The notes beneath the pieces were generated by a model. It ran no database searches, was not told the origin of the DNA, and saw only the letters and a list, made by a program, of their open reading frames with translations. Below, piece after piece: positions 24,555 through 34,642 of a DNA stretch of 64,000 bases. The position numbers and the translations under genes are program-made. The stretch lies in the NCBI RefSeq assembly GCF_000423665.1, contig NZ_AUIK01000001.1, positions 296,669 to 360,668 of the forward strand, written 5' to 3'. Every line of letters starts with the position of its first letter. Position 1 is the first letter of the stretch. Origin of the DNA: Solirubrobacter soli DSM 22325. GTDB lineage: Bacteria > Actinomycetota > Thermoleophilia > Solirubrobacterales > Solirubrobacteraceae.

Positions 24555-25031
24555 TCACTCAGCCGCCCGCCACCGCGCCACGCCCTCGCCGCCCACCGGG
24601 TCATCGGGCGGCGCGCCCAGCGCGGCGATCCGCGCCCGCGCGGCATCGCCCGCCTCGCGCAGCAGGTCGTAGTCCTCCTGCCCGGCCGGGTACGCGCCCA
24701 TCACGCGGAAGCCGTCGGCGTCGCGGGCTCGGCGGTGACCGGTGCCGGCGGGCAGGACGAGCACGTCGCCCGCCTCGACCTCGAAGGCCTGCCCCTGCGG
24801 CCCGCCGAGCTCGATCGTCGCGTTGCCCGAGAGCACCGCGAGCGCCTCGTGCGAGGTCGAGTGGAAGTGATGGAAGTCGAACACGTTGCTCACCCACGTC
24901 CCACCCCAGCCATGCTCCGCGAACCGCCCGCGCGGGTCGTCCAGCGACAACCCGCGATAGACCAGCACCGCGAACCGCGGGTTGTTCGGAATCGGGTCGC
25001 CTGGCGGCGCGAGCCAGGTCTCGAGCCGCAC
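24555..25031 (-). CDS. cupin-domain protein
   Basis: The 158-residue protein has one cupin barrel. The first motif is seen around FDFHHFHSTSHEALAVLSG and the second around VEAGDVLVLPAGTGHRR, giving the His/Glu metal ligands. The function is unknown; a sugar or small-acid isomerase or a binding role is possible. The GTG start lies one base after the stop of the VOC gene on the same strand, so the two form an operon. Confidence 0.8.
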   Translation of the reverse strand: MRLETWLAPPGDPIPNNPRFAVLVYRGLSLDDPRGRFAEHGWGGTWVSNVFDFHHFHSTSHEALAVLSGNATIELGGPQGQAFEVEAGDVLVLPAGTGHRRARDADGFRVMGAYPAGQEDYDLLREAGDAARARIAALGAPPDDPVGGEGVARWRAAE

Positions 25032-25032
25032 G

Positions 25033-25797
25033 TCAGTCGTCGTACGCGTCGCTGGTCAGCGCGGCGAACGCGGCCCCCTGCGGGTCGGCCAGCACGACGA
25101 ACCTCCCGGCGGGAACCTTGACGGGCCCTGTGCGGACCTGTCCGCCGAGTCCGACGACCTCATCGATCAGCCGCTCGACGTCCTCGTGGCCGAAGTACGG
25201 GAGCCAGTTCGGCGGGACCGAGCCCATGCGCGGGTCGATCGCCATGATCCCGCCGTTGGAGTGCTCGCCGTTCTTGATCACGCGATAGCCGCCGGCGCCC
25301 GGGATCTCGTCGATGGCCCAGCCGAACAGATCGCCGTAGAACGCGGACGACTCCTCAGGTTCCGGCGTCAGCAGGTCGTTCCACGCAAGCGCGCCCGGCG
25401 CGTTGACCAGCGTGGCCCCGATGTGGCTCTTGGGCTCCCACAGGCACAGCGCGGCACCCACGGGATCGATGATCACCGCCATCCGCCCGACATCGAGGAC
25501 GTCGAACGCCTCGGCGGCGATCGTCGCCCCGAGCTCGGCCGCGCGCGCCGCGCTCGCGTCCGCCGACTCGACCGTCACGTAGCAGTTCCAGTGCGGCGGC
25601 TGGTCGGCGGTGAACAGCGCCGCGACGTCCTTGCCCTCGCGCAGCGCGGTCGAGTACACCGAGCCGTCCGGAATCGGGTTGTCGCGGTAGTCCCAGCCGA
25701 AGACGCCCGTGTAGAAGGCCTTGGCGGAGTCGGCGTCGCTCGTCACCAGCTCAGCCCAGGAGAACGTCCCGGGCGCGTAGCTCGTTCGGTCACCCAT
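25033..25797 (-). CDS. two-domain VOC protein
   Basis: This 254-residue protein has tandem VOC modules (AELVTSDADSAKAFYTGVFGW at the start, repeated near residue 135). It is similar in layout to the protein at 18330-19106. The substrate is unknown. It is the first gene of an operon with the cupin and is divergent from the HD hydrolase with an 18-bp gap. Confidence 0.85.
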   Translation of the reverse strand: MGDRTSYAPGTFSWAELVTSDADSAKAFYTGVFGWDYRDNPIPDGSVYSTALREGKDVAALFTADQPPHWNCYVTVESADASAARAAELGATIAAEAFDVLDVGRMAVIIDPVGAALCLWEPKSHIGATLVNAPGALAWNDLLTPEPEESSAFYGDLFGWAIDEIPGAGGYRVIKNGEHSNGGIMAIDPRMGSVPPNWLPYFGHEDVERLIDEVVGLGGQVRTGPVKVPAGRFVVLADPQGAAFAALTSDAYDD

Positions 25798-25815
25798 GCG
25801 ACGATCCTACGCGCG

Positions 25816-26427
25816 ATGCCCGAGACCTACACGGACCGACCACTGCTCTCTGACAAGTTCGACGAGGCCTTCCTGCTCGCCACGAACCACCACCGGCGAC
25901 AGCTGCGAAAGGGGACCGACGTCCCGTACGTCTCCCACCTCCTGGCGGTCAGCTCGCTCGTCCTCGAGATGGGCGGCAGCGAGACCGAGGCGATCGGGGC
26001 GCTCCTGCACGACGCCGTCGAGGACGGCGGCGGACAGCCCATGCTCGAGCGCATCCGCGCCGAGTTCGGCGAGGACGCCGCCCGCATCGTGCTCGCCAAC
26101 TCCGACAGCGACACCGAGCCCAAGCCGCCCTGGTACGCACGCAAGCGGGCGTACATCGACGCGATCGCCCACAAGCGCCCCGACGAGCTGCGCGTCTCGC
26201 TCGCCGACAAGCTCCACAACGCGCGGGCGATCCTGCTCGACTACCGCACCCACGGCGACGGACTGTGGGACCGCTTCAAGGCCGGCGAAGGCGACTCGAT
26301 CCGCTGGTACTACCGCTCCCTCTACACGGCGTTCGACGCCCGCCGCGACGATCTCGGCGATCGCGCCGTCCCAGCCCTCGAGGAGCTGGGCCGGACCGTG
26401 GCCGAGATCGACCGCCTCGCTAGCTGA
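25816..26427 (+). CDS. HD-domain hydrolase related to small alarmone hydrolases
   Basis: The 203-residue protein has the HD signature: VSHLLAVSSLV, LLHDAVED and a later LADKLHNARA with the closing Asp. This order matches the hydrolase domain of RelA/SpoT and MESH1-type enzymes. The synthetase, TGS and ACT domains are absent. It may hydrolyse (p)ppGpp or another nucleotide. Its 3' end overlaps tatA on the other strand by 8 bp. Confidence 0.85.
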   Translation: MPETYTDRPLLSDKFDEAFLLATNHHRRQLRKGTDVPYVSHLLAVSSLVLEMGGSETEAIGALLHDAVEDGGGQPMLERIRAEFGEDAARIVLANSDSDTEPKPPWYARKRAYIDAIAHKRPDELRVSLADKLHNARAILLDYRTHGDGLWDRFKAGEGDSIRWYYRSLYTAFDARRDDLGDRAVPALEELGRTVAEIDRLAS

Positions 26428-26635
26428 CCTCGGCCGCCACCCGCTCGTCGGTACGCACGCCCGGCTGCTCCGGAGCGGCGTCGAGCTCGGCGTTCGCCCG
26501 CCCGCTGATGCCGTCCTTGAACTCGCGGATGCCGCGGCCGAGGCTGCGCCCCGCCGAGGGCAGGCGCTTGGGGCCGAGGACGAGCAGGGCGATGACGGCG
26601 ACGATCGCCAGTTCCATGGGTCCGATGTTGGGCAT
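26420..26635 (-). CDS. tatA: Sec-independent protein translocase subunit TatA/E
   Basis: The 71-residue protein has the typical short N-terminal membrane helix ELAIVAVIALLVLGPKRLP, the hinge GPKRLP and the amphipathic helix SLGRGIREFKDGI. It forms the Tat pore for folded proteins. The ATG at 26635 is chosen because it begins this unit. TatB and TatC are not in the window. The Tat-signal multicopper oxidase at 5079 is a client type. Confidence 0.9.
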   Translation of the reverse strand: MPNIGPMELAIVAVIALLVLGPKRLPSAGRSLGRGIREFKDGISGRANAELDAAPEQPGVRTDERVAAEVS

Positions 26636-26667
26636 GCCTGAAGGATTGGCACAGTCCCTGGCCCGCC

Positions 26668-27033
26668 TTAGTGCATTTCCTGTGAAGTCGCTGAGCGGTG
26701 ACGTTCGAGCAAGGCCCGCACCGCGTCCGGATCCCGGGGCTGCGGAACCAGGTCCTCCCAGCCTTCGAACGCCTCCGCGAGCGCCGCGCCCGCACTGACC
26801 TGCTCGTAGCGATGGTCGCCGCGCTGGGCGAACACGCGCCCGTCCGCCGCGATGTGGAGATACCGGCGCGTGGCGACCACCTTGTACGCGTGAAGCTCCG
26901 CGCCATCGTCGAGCTCGAGCGCGTGCATCCACATGAACCCGGTGACGAGCTCCTTGCCGACGAGCCCCAGGAGCGGCTCCCAAGAGGGCTTGATCCCTCG
27001 CTTGACCTGTGCCTTGTGCATGGCCGGCAGCAT
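26668..27033 (-). CDS. conserved hypothetical protein
   Basis: This 121-residue soluble protein has no family I recognise. The central part (TGFMWMHALELDDGAELHAYKVVATRRYLHI) looks like a beta-sheet-rich fold. It could begin at ATG 27033 or 27021; the first follows AGGACCG. It precedes tatA by 32 bp on the same strand. An inverted repeat sits immediately upstream. Confidence 0.7.
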   Translation of the reverse strand: MLPAMHKAQVKRGIKPSWEPLLGLVGKELVTGFMWMHALELDDGAELHAYKVVATRRYLHIAADGRVFAQRGDHRYEQVSAGAALAEAFEGWEDLVPQPRDPDAVRALLERHRSATSQEMH

Positions 27034-27034
27034 C

Positions 27035-27062
27035 GGTCCTGTCCCTGCAACGGGACAAGACC
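27035..27062. promoter_or_regulatory. inverted repeat upstream of hypothetical gene
   Basis: GTCCC (27041-27045) and GGGAC (27052-27056) flank TGCAAC, with outer GGTC and GACC also pairing. It lies directly 5' of the ATG at 27033 and so could act as an operator or a leader hairpin. The rest of the gap to the isocitrate dehydrogenase stop (27099) shows an AACTTAAGTG box only. Confidence 0.4.
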
Positions 27063-27098
27063 GCTTTGTGCCGGAACTGCAACTTAAGTGTGACTTTT

Positions 27099-29279
<2,181 letters not shown>

Positions 29280-29341
29280 CAGAGCCTGCCCGAGTTCGGA
29301 ATCGCGAGGCAGTGCAGGCTATCGGCGATACTCAGGAGGCG

Positions 29342-29758
29342 ATGGCCTACGCCCCACCCGCCCGCCACCTGCTCCGCGCGAAGGACCTCGCCGACAACCG
29401 CTACGCCGACCAACTCGACGTGGAGGACATGGCCAAGGCGGCGGGTCTCTCCAAGGCCCACTTCTCGCGCGAGTTCAAGGCCGCGTTCGGCGAATCGCCG
29501 CACGTGTACCTGCTCACGCGCCGGTTGGAGCGCGCGGCCGCGCTGCTGCGGACGACCGACCGGAGCATCTCCGACATCTGTTACAGCGTCGGCCTGCAGA
29601 GCCTCGGGTCGTTCACGACGAGCTTCACGCGGATGTTCGAGAAGTCCCCCGCCGCGTACCGCGCGTCGTTCCCGCCCGCGGTCTCGCGGGTGGTCGTGCC
29701 GTCGTGCGTCGTTCGGGCGTACGGCCGGCCGCAGCACCGCCCGGCCGGGCGCGGCTGA
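29342..29758 (+). CDS. AraC-family regulator (minimal DNA-binding domain)
   Basis: The 138-residue protein is essentially the two-HTH AraC domain (DVEDMAKAAGLSKAHFSREF and ISDICYSVGLQSLGSFTTSFTR) with a short tail and no sensor domain. ATG 29342 has the good site AGGAGG 5 nt upstream. It is followed by a VOC gene after 53 bp. A 20-bp sequence upstream of that VOC gene recurs before a second VOC gene at 33329, so these are probable targets. Confidence 0.88.
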   Translation: MAYAPPARHLLRAKDLADNRYADQLDVEDMAKAAGLSKAHFSREFKAAFGESPHVYLLTRRLERAAALLRTTDRSISDICYSVGLQSLGSFTTSFTRMFEKSPAAYRASFPPAVSRVVVPSCVVRAYGRPQHRPAGRG

Positions 29759-29760
29759 GA

Positions 29761-29804
29761 CAGCACAATTCGAGAAGACACGCCCGCCGCCGCAGGGCTA
29801 GCTT
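29761..29804 (+). promoter_or_regulatory. AraC-type activator site and leaderless promoter of VOC gene
   Basis: CAGCACAATTCGAGAAGACA (29761-29780) is nearly identical to 33279-33298. It ends 18 bp before a TAGCTT -10 (29799-29804), which would place +1 at the base before ATG 29812. There is no -35 box; the conserved sequence occupies its place. Confidence 0.65.
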
Positions 29805-29811
29805 GCGGAGC

Positions 29812-30225
29812 ATGAAGATCGCCACCACGCAGGTCTGGGTCAACGACCAGGATGAGGCTCTGGCCTTCTACACCGAGAAGCTCGGCATGGAAGTGCAGTC
29901 CGACGTGACGATGCCGGAGATGGGCAACTTCCGCTGGCTGACCGTCGCCCCGAAGGGCCAGGACGTCGCGATCGTCCTGATGGCCGTCCCCGGCGCGCCG
30001 ATCATGGACGACGAGACCGCGCAGCAGGTGCGCGAGCTCACGGCCAAGGGCTTTGCCGGCACCGTGTTCCTCACCACCGAGGACGTGTACGCCGAGGTCG
30101 AGGCGCTCAAGGCCCGCGGCGTCGAGTTGGTCGACGAGCCGGAGGAGCGCCCGTACGGCATCGACTGCTCGTTCCGCGACCCCTCGGGCAACCACTTCCG
30201 GCTCACGCAGCTGACCGAGTTCTGA
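29812..30225 (+). CDS. VOC-family protein
   Basis: The 137-residue single VOC module has WVNDQDEALAFYTEKLGMEV at the N-terminus and CSFRDPSGNHFRL at the end with the metal-ligand region. It is paired with the AraC gene. It is closely related to the protein at 33329-33757, with the same start (WVNDQDEALAFY) and the same promoter sequence. The substrate is unknown. Confidence 0.88.
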   Translation: MKIATTQVWVNDQDEALAFYTEKLGMEVQSDVTMPEMGNFRWLTVAPKGQDVAIVLMAVPGAPIMDDETAQQVRELTAKGFAGTVFLTTEDVYAEVEALKARGVELVDEPEERPYGIDCSFRDPSGNHFRLTQLTEF

Positions 30226-30372
30226 GCCGCAGCACGGGCGCCGGGACACTCCCCGCCCGGCGCTCTGTGCGCGCCCGGCGCGGTTCGTCGGGCGCGCCGC
30301 GGCGGCGCGGGTGGCGGGCGCGGGGCGACGAGCGGCAACGCGCCAGCTCTCGCGACCGCGCTCAAGGTTCGG

Positions 30373-30458
30373 CCCCCGCCTGCCGATAACAGTCGTAGAC
30401 CGCCCGCCGAGGCGGTTTCTGCGTTAACGCACCGCGCGGGCTCATCGGCAGGCGCGGG
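30373..30458. ncRNA. possible structured RNA or palindromic intergenic element
   Basis: Arms CGCCTGCCGAT (30377-30387) and ATCGGCAGGCG (30444-30454) pair perfectly over 11 bp, and CCC/GGG extends this after one mismatch. Inside lie a hairpin ACCGCC-N6-GGCGGT (30399-30416) with a following TTTCT, and the palindrome TGCGTTAACGCA (30420-30431). The strand is unknown. It could be a terminator complex for the VOC gene or a separate RNA. The remaining bases of the 30226-30493 gap are GC-rich with no other visible signal. Confidence 0.4.
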
Positions 30459-30493
30459 GCCCAGTTGCCGGCCGGCCTTGGGCCGCCGCGGCG

Positions 30494-31627
30494 TCACCGG
30501 GACGCAGTGAAGCGGGCGATCCGCCGGCTCGCCTCGCGCAAGCGGTCCTCCGGCTCGTTCGTGAAGATCAGCCGCACGAAGTGCTCGCCGAAGTCGTCGG
30601 AGCCCCAGCCCTGCATCGGGGTCACGGCGACGCCCTCGGACGCCAGCAGGCCGGCGGCGAACGCGACGCCGGTCATCGGGCGCGTGTCGAACAGGCAGTA
30701 GTAGCCGCCCTCGGCGGGGATCACGCGGCCGGCAGGCAACTCGGACAACAGCGCCGCCTGGCCGCGCTCATAGGCGTCCACCAGGGCCTCCTGCCACGCC
30801 TGGTCGCCCGAAAGTGCCGCCGCGGCACCCGCCTGGCCGAACCCGCTGGGCATCACCCCGTTGAAGATGTGGACGTCCTCCATCGCGCGCATCACGGGCC
30901 GCGGGCCGAGCGCCCACCCGACGCGCCAGCCGGGCATGCCGTAGTTCTTCGACATGCAGCCGACGAGGACCGTGCGCTCGCGGGGGCCGGGCAACGTCAC
31001 CGAACGCCCGCCGAACACGACCTTGTCCGCGCTTCCGTTGAAGACGATCCAGGCGTCGTTCACGACGGCGACCTCGGAGATCGCGGCCACCTCCGCCTGC
31101 GTGAACACCGTCCCGGACGGCATGCACGGCGAGGCGAAGAAGAGCACGCGGCAGCCGCGCGCGTCCTCGCGCAACCGCGACAGATCGAGACGCCATGACG
31201 CGTCGAGCGGCGTGAACGCCTGCACTCCGCCCGCCAGCCGCACCCGCTGGGCCATCCCGCTGTAGGTCGGGTTGGTCAGCAGCACCCGGTCGCCCGGGTC
31301 GATCAGCGTCAGGAGCGCATTGAGCAGCGACTCGCCGGCCCCGCACGACACGACGATCTCGCCCTCAGGGTCGTACGAGACGCCGAAATCGGCGGCGTAC
31401 CGCGAGGCGATGGCAGAGCGCAGCACACCCAACCCTCGCAGCGGCAGATACGAGTTGAACTCGTCCACGCCGACGGCCGAGCGTGTCGCGTGCAGGACAT
31501 GCGAGGGCGGCGTGAAGCACGTGTCGGCGTTCTCGAGCCGGAACACCTCGTCGCCCAGCGCGTCCGCCTGATCGGCGACGTCCGCCATCGTCATCCGCAA
31601 CATGCTTTCCACGCGCTGAGAGATCAT
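30494..31627 (-). CDS. PLP-dependent class I/II aminotransferase
   Basis: This 377-residue fold-type I enzyme has the PLP lysine in SKNYGMPGWRVGW and the arginine that binds the substrate carboxylate near the C-terminus. The N-terminus (TCFTPPSHVLHATRSAVG) fits the subgroup. The substrate is unknown. Its ATG overlaps the stop of the FAD oxidoreductase gene (ATGA), so the two act together on an amino compound. An XRE-cupin regulator is divergent from the pair. Confidence 0.9.
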   Translation of the reverse strand: MISQRVESMLRMTMADVADQADALGDEVFRLENADTCFTPPSHVLHATRSAVGVDEFNSYLPLRGLGVLRSAIASRYAADFGVSYDPEGEIVVSCGAGESLLNALLTLIDPGDRVLLTNPTYSGMAQRVRLAGGVQAFTPLDASWRLDLSRLREDARGCRVLFFASPCMPSGTVFTQAEVAAISEVAVVNDAWIVFNGSADKVVFGGRSVTLPGPRERTVLVGCMSKNYGMPGWRVGWALGPRPVMRAMEDVHIFNGVMPSGFGQAGAAAALSGDQAWQEALVDAYERGQAALLSELPAGRVIPAEGGYYCLFDTRPMTGVAFAAGLLASEGVAVTPMQGWGSDDFGEHFVRLIFTNEPEDRLREASRRIARFTASR

Positions 31628-32718
31628 GTGAATCGCTCCGGTGTGAGTTCAGAGAACGTCGGCGGCGTGTCCGAACCGTGCATCGCCGCCGCCAGCCACG
31701 CCGCGGTGGCGGGAGCGGCCTGCATGCCGAGCGAGCCGTGCCCGCCGTGCACCCAGACGCCGTCCCACGACCCCGCGACCGGCAGTCCGTCCGGCGTCAT
31801 CGGCCGCAACCCCCACCACGCGCGGACGATCCGCGTCCGCAATCCCGGCGCGACCTCGAGCACCCGCGCGGCGATCCGGCGCGGCGCGTCCACCCCCTCG
31901 ACGGCGTCGCGCAGCGAGGTGGACAAGGACGCGCCGAGCAGCCCGTCGCCGCCAGGACGCGGGCACAGCAGCGCGCACTCGCCGATCGGGACGTCGACGC
32001 GGCCGGACGCGACGTCGGCGATCGGCGTCGGCTCGGCGGCCTGCCCGAGCACGACCTGGTCCGGCCAGGAGACCTCCTCGACGATCCACGGGACGTCGAG
32101 CCGCTCGGCCTGCATGAGCCACCCGCGGCCTGCCTTCACCGGCACGCGCACGAGGTCGGCGAGCCACGGACCCGCGGCGACGACGACCGCGTCGCAAGCC
32201 ACCGGGCCCTCGTCGGTCAAGACGCCATCGGAGGCGACGCGGCCGACCCGCACGCCGGTCCGCACGCGAGCGCCCGCCGACCGGGCGGCCTCGGCGAACG
32301 CGCGCGTCGCGTCCTCCGGCTCGACCGTCCCGGCGCCTGTGAAGACCTGCCCGCCCAGCACGGAAGGACCGAATGCCGGGTAGGCCGAGCGCAGTTCATC
32401 GCCGCTCACCGCGGTCGCGCCGCCGATGACCGCGGCCTTCGCGGCGGCCAAGGACACTTGCGACGGCGTCCGCGCCAGCAGCAACTCCTCGCGAGGCGTC
32501 CACTCGAAGCCGATCGAGCGATACCCGTCCAGCGATGCGGAGAACATCGCCGCCACCGCCGGCTCGGTCTGGTGCAGCAACGTCCCCGTGTTGCGACCCG
32601 AGGCGCCCGCGGCCAGCGAGCCCTGCTCGAACAGCGTCACCGCGACACCACGCCGTGCGAGCTCCCATGCGATGGTTGTGCCCGCGATGCCTCCACCCAC
32701 GACGACGACCTCGGTCAT
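31624..32718 (-). CDS. FAD-dependent amino acid oxidase/dehydrogenase (DadA/glycine-oxidase-like)
   Basis: This 364-residue protein has the dinucleotide-binding GGGIAGTTIAWELARRG and the C-terminal GLRPMTPDGLPVAG and GHGSLGMQ of the DAO family. It should oxidise a secondary or D-amino acid with FAD. It leads an operon with an aminotransferase. The gene is divergent from an XRE-cupin regulator; only 19 bp separate the two starts, so control must be shared. Confidence 0.9.
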   Translation of the reverse strand: MTEVVVVGGGIAGTTIAWELARRGVAVTLFEQGSLAAGASGRNTGTLLHQTEPAVAAMFSASLDGYRSIGFEWTPREELLLARTPSQVSLAAAKAAVIGGATAVSGDELRSAYPAFGPSVLGGQVFTGAGTVEPEDATRAFAEAARSAGARVRTGVRVGRVASDGVLTDEGPVACDAVVVAAGPWLADLVRVPVKAGRGWLMQAERLDVPWIVEEVSWPDQVVLGQAAEPTPIADVASGRVDVPIGECALLCPRPGGDGLLGASLSTSLRDAVEGVDAPRRIAARVLEVAPGLRTRIVRAWWGLRPMTPDGLPVAGSWDGVWVHGGHGSLGMQAAPATAAWLAAAMHGSDTPPTFSELTPERFT

Positions 32719-32730
32719 GACTTAGAGTGT

Positions 32731-32742
32731 TCCATATATGGA
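32731..32742. promoter_or_regulatory. palindromic operator on the start codon of the XRE-cupin gene
   Basis: TCCATATATGGA is a perfect 12-bp palindrome that contains the ATG (32738) of the regulator. It lies 13 bp from the start of the divergent FAD oxidoreductase gene. Binding would block both promoters. A TAGAGT box (32723-32728) could be the -10 for the regulator. Confidence 0.6.
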
Positions 32743-33277
32743 CCAGGTGATCAAAGCCGTCGCCGAGAACGTCCGCAGCCTGCGGCTCGCGCGCGGCCTG
32801 TCGCTGAACGAGCTGGCGGCGGCGAGCAAGACCGGAAAGGCAACGCTCTCCCGCATCGAAGCAGGAGATGCGAACCCGACGGTCGAGACGCTCTACGCCC
32901 TCGCGGACGCGCTCGGCGTGCCCTTCGGCTCACTCACCGCCACGACCGGTCCACAAGTGGAACACATCAGGGCTCAAGACCTCGCCACCGTCACCGGAGC
33001 CGTGCACGCCAAGGTGCTCACGCAGGCGACCGGAGCCAGGCTCGTCGAGGCGCTCGACATCGTCTTCCCCGCCGGTCAGGTCCGCCACGCGAACGCGCAT
33101 CCGAAGGGCGTGATCGAGCACATCCTCCTCACCGAGGGACGGCTGCGAGCCGGGCCGACGGGCGCCGAACGGGAGATGGACGCCGGCGACGTCCTGCGCT
33201 TCCCCGGCGACGTCCCGCACTCGTACGAGGCGCTCGACGACCGGCCCGCGCGCGCGATCGCGCTGATGGCCTACTAA
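32738..33277 (+). CDS. XRE-family regulator with C-terminal cupin domain
   Basis: The 179-residue protein has an N-terminal XRE helix-turn-helix (LSLNELAAASKTGKATLSRIE) and a C-terminal cupin with GVIEHILLTEGRL and AGDVLRFPGDVPHSYEA. Such regulators bind small acids or amines through the cupin. It is divergent from the FAD oxidoreductase/aminotransferase pair and likely controls them and itself through the TCCATATATGGA palindrome. Confidence 0.9.
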   Translation: MDQVIKAVAENVRSLRLARGLSLNELAAASKTGKATLSRIEAGDANPTVETLYALADALGVPFGSLTATTGPQVEHIRAQDLATVTGAVHAKVLTQATGARLVEALDIVFPAGQVRHANAHPKGVIEHILLTEGRLRAGPTGAEREMDAGDVLRFPGDVPHSYEALDDRPARAIALMAY

Positions 33278-33278
33278 G

Positions 33279-33321
33279 CAGCACGATTCGAGAAGACGTG
33301 GCGAGCCCTCGACCGTACCTT
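33279..33321 (+). promoter_or_regulatory. second AraC-type site and leaderless promoter
   Basis: CAGCACGATTCGAGAAGACG (33279-33298) matches the site at 29761 in 18 of 20 positions. It ends 17 bp before TACCTT (33316-33321), placing +1 next to ATG 33329. The distance from site to start codon (30 nt) is almost the same as at the first gene (31 nt). Confidence 0.65.
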
Positions 33322-33328
33322 CAACGCC

Positions 33329-33757
33329 ATGAACACTTTCGCCACCGCACAGCTCTGGGTCAACGATCAGGACGAGGCCCTCGCCTTCTACGTCGACCAG
33401 CTCGGCTGGACGGTCCGCGAGGACCTGACGCCGCCCGAGCTCGGCGGCTTCCGCTGGCTGACCGTCGCCCCGAAGGCCGACTCGGACACCTCGGTCGTCC
33501 TGATGGCGATCCCCGGCGAGCCGGTCTTCTCCGAGGAGACCGCCGCGTCCGTGCGCGACCTGCTGGCCAAGGGCGCCGTCGGCGCGATCTTCCTCACCAC
33601 CGACGACGTCCAGGCCGAGTACGAGGCGCTGAAGGCGCGCGGCGTCGACCTCCCCGAGCCGACGCAGCAGCCGTGGGGCATCGACACCGGCTTCCGCGAC
33701 CCGTCCGGCAACCACATCCGCCTCGCGCAGCGCGTGGACATCCCGGCGGCCGTGTGA
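33329..33757 (+). CDS. VOC-family protein, paralogue of 29812-30225
   Basis: The 142-residue single VOC module begins with WVNDQDEALAFYVDQLGW and ends with TGFRDPSGNHIRL. It shares its N-terminal sequence and its promoter with the VOC gene next to the AraC regulator, so both probably answer to it. It is a single-gene unit. Confidence 0.88.
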   Translation: MNTFATAQLWVNDQDEALAFYVDQLGWTVREDLTPPELGGFRWLTVAPKADSDTSVVLMAIPGEPVFSEETAASVRDLLAKGAVGAIFLTTDDVQAEYEALKARGVDLPEPTQQPWGIDTGFRDPSGNHIRLAQRVDIPAAV

Positions 33758-33780
33758 TGTGCATGTACGGCCCGCCGCGC

Positions 33781-34053
33781 TCATTCTCGGGCGCGGACCG
33801 CATCACCTACCCGGCTTCCGGGGACGACCGGGACGATCTCGAAGTCGGCGAGGTCCTCCCAGTTGGCGACCCACGCCTGGAGCTTGGTGAGGTCGTCGCA
33901 CTCCATGAGCTGGAAGCAGCGCGTTAGATCCGCGGTCACGTAGCTGGACACGAAAGTCAACCCCTCCTCCGGCATCAGGCGTCCGTCCCGCTCGAACCGT
34001 TCGTAGATGGGGCGGGCGCCGTTGACGAAGTGCTCGATCACCATGAAATGCAT
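33781..34053 (-). CDS. DUF3303-like small protein
   Basis: The 90-residue protein (MHFMVIEHFVNG, then MPEEGLTFVSSYVT and CFQLMECDD) matches the ferredoxin-like fold of DUF3303 proteins. The start ATG 34053 gives the standard N-terminus. The function is unknown. It converges with the VOC gene and is divergent from the small gene at 34091. Confidence 0.75.
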   Translation of the reverse strand: MHFMVIEHFVNGARPIYERFERDGRLMPEEGLTFVSSYVTADLTRCFQLMECDDLTKLQAWVANWEDLADFEIVPVVPGSRVGDAVRARE

Positions 34054-34090
34054 GGGGGCGAGTTTCTCGCGTCTCCGTCTACAGAGGGAA

Positions 34091-34336
34091 ATGACTCCAC
34101 TCCACCAGCTCGTCGACGCGCTGCTCGAATCGACCGACCCGGTCTTCTCGATCATCGACGACGTCGACCTCGCCCCCGACGCCCGCGGCGCGCTGAGCGC
34201 GATCCTCGCGCCGCTCGAGCAGCTCTACCAGCCGCAGGACCTGCTCGTCGCGACCGCGGTCCTGGAGGCGGTCGCGCCGCTGCTGCACCAGACGGAGATG
34301 CTCCTCGCGGCCCCGCCCTCCGGCCGGCCCGTGTAG
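34091..34336 (+). CDS. 81-residue hypothetical protein
   Basis: ATG 34091 follows GAGGGAA. The sequence is acidic and helical (HQLVDALLESTDPVFSIIDDV) and is not recognised. The last codons and the stop lie inside a 16-bp tandem duplication, so the natural C-terminus may have been lost in the rearrangement that also truncated the PIN gene. Confidence 0.55.
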   Translation: MTPLHQLVDALLESTDPVFSIIDDVDLAPDARGALSAILAPLEQLYQPQDLLVATAVLEAVAPLLHQTEMLLAAPPSGRPV

Positions 34337-34381
34337 GTGCCGGCCCGTGTAGGTGTTGCACTCTCACCGTAGGTGTTACAC
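34324..34381. repeat. short tandem/direct repeats, possible insertion-element scar
   Basis: CCGGCCCGTGTAGGTG is duplicated in tandem at 34324-34339 and 34340-34355. GTAGGTGTTGCAC (34349-34361) recurs as GTAGGTGTTACAC (34369-34381). Arrays of such short direct repeats are seen at the ends of some insertion sequences. They separate a possibly shortened gene from a truncated PIN-domain gene. No transposase is present. Confidence 0.55.
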
Positions 34382-34621
34382 GTCGTGCTGTGCCGACTGG
34401 CCGGCCGTCGGATCGCGCCGCGAGCTCTTGCTGCGACTCGTCGAGAAGGGCAGGCCGCCATCGCCGCGGAGAGCGCCGACGAGACCGCGCGACGCGCCGA
34501 CGAGACCGGGTTGAAGCTTCCCGACTGCTGCGTCCTGCTGGCTGCGGAGTCGGCACAGGCAAGACTTGTGACGCTCGACGAACGCCTCGCGCGAGTGGCA
34601 GCGAGTCGCGGCCTCACCTGA
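34373..34621 (+). pseudogene. truncated PIN-domain (VapC-like) toxin
   Basis: The frame encodes a typical PIN C-terminus (LPDCCVLLAAESAQARLVTLDERLARVA), including the conserved Asp residues. The N-terminal strand and first catalytic Asp, normally about 60 residues earlier, are missing. What precedes is repeat-derived sequence, and no antitoxin gene is adjacent. It is read here as a remnant, with 34373 as the open-frame boundary rather than a real start. Confidence 0.6.
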
Positions 34622-34642
34622 AAAGATGCCTATGCTGGTGAC

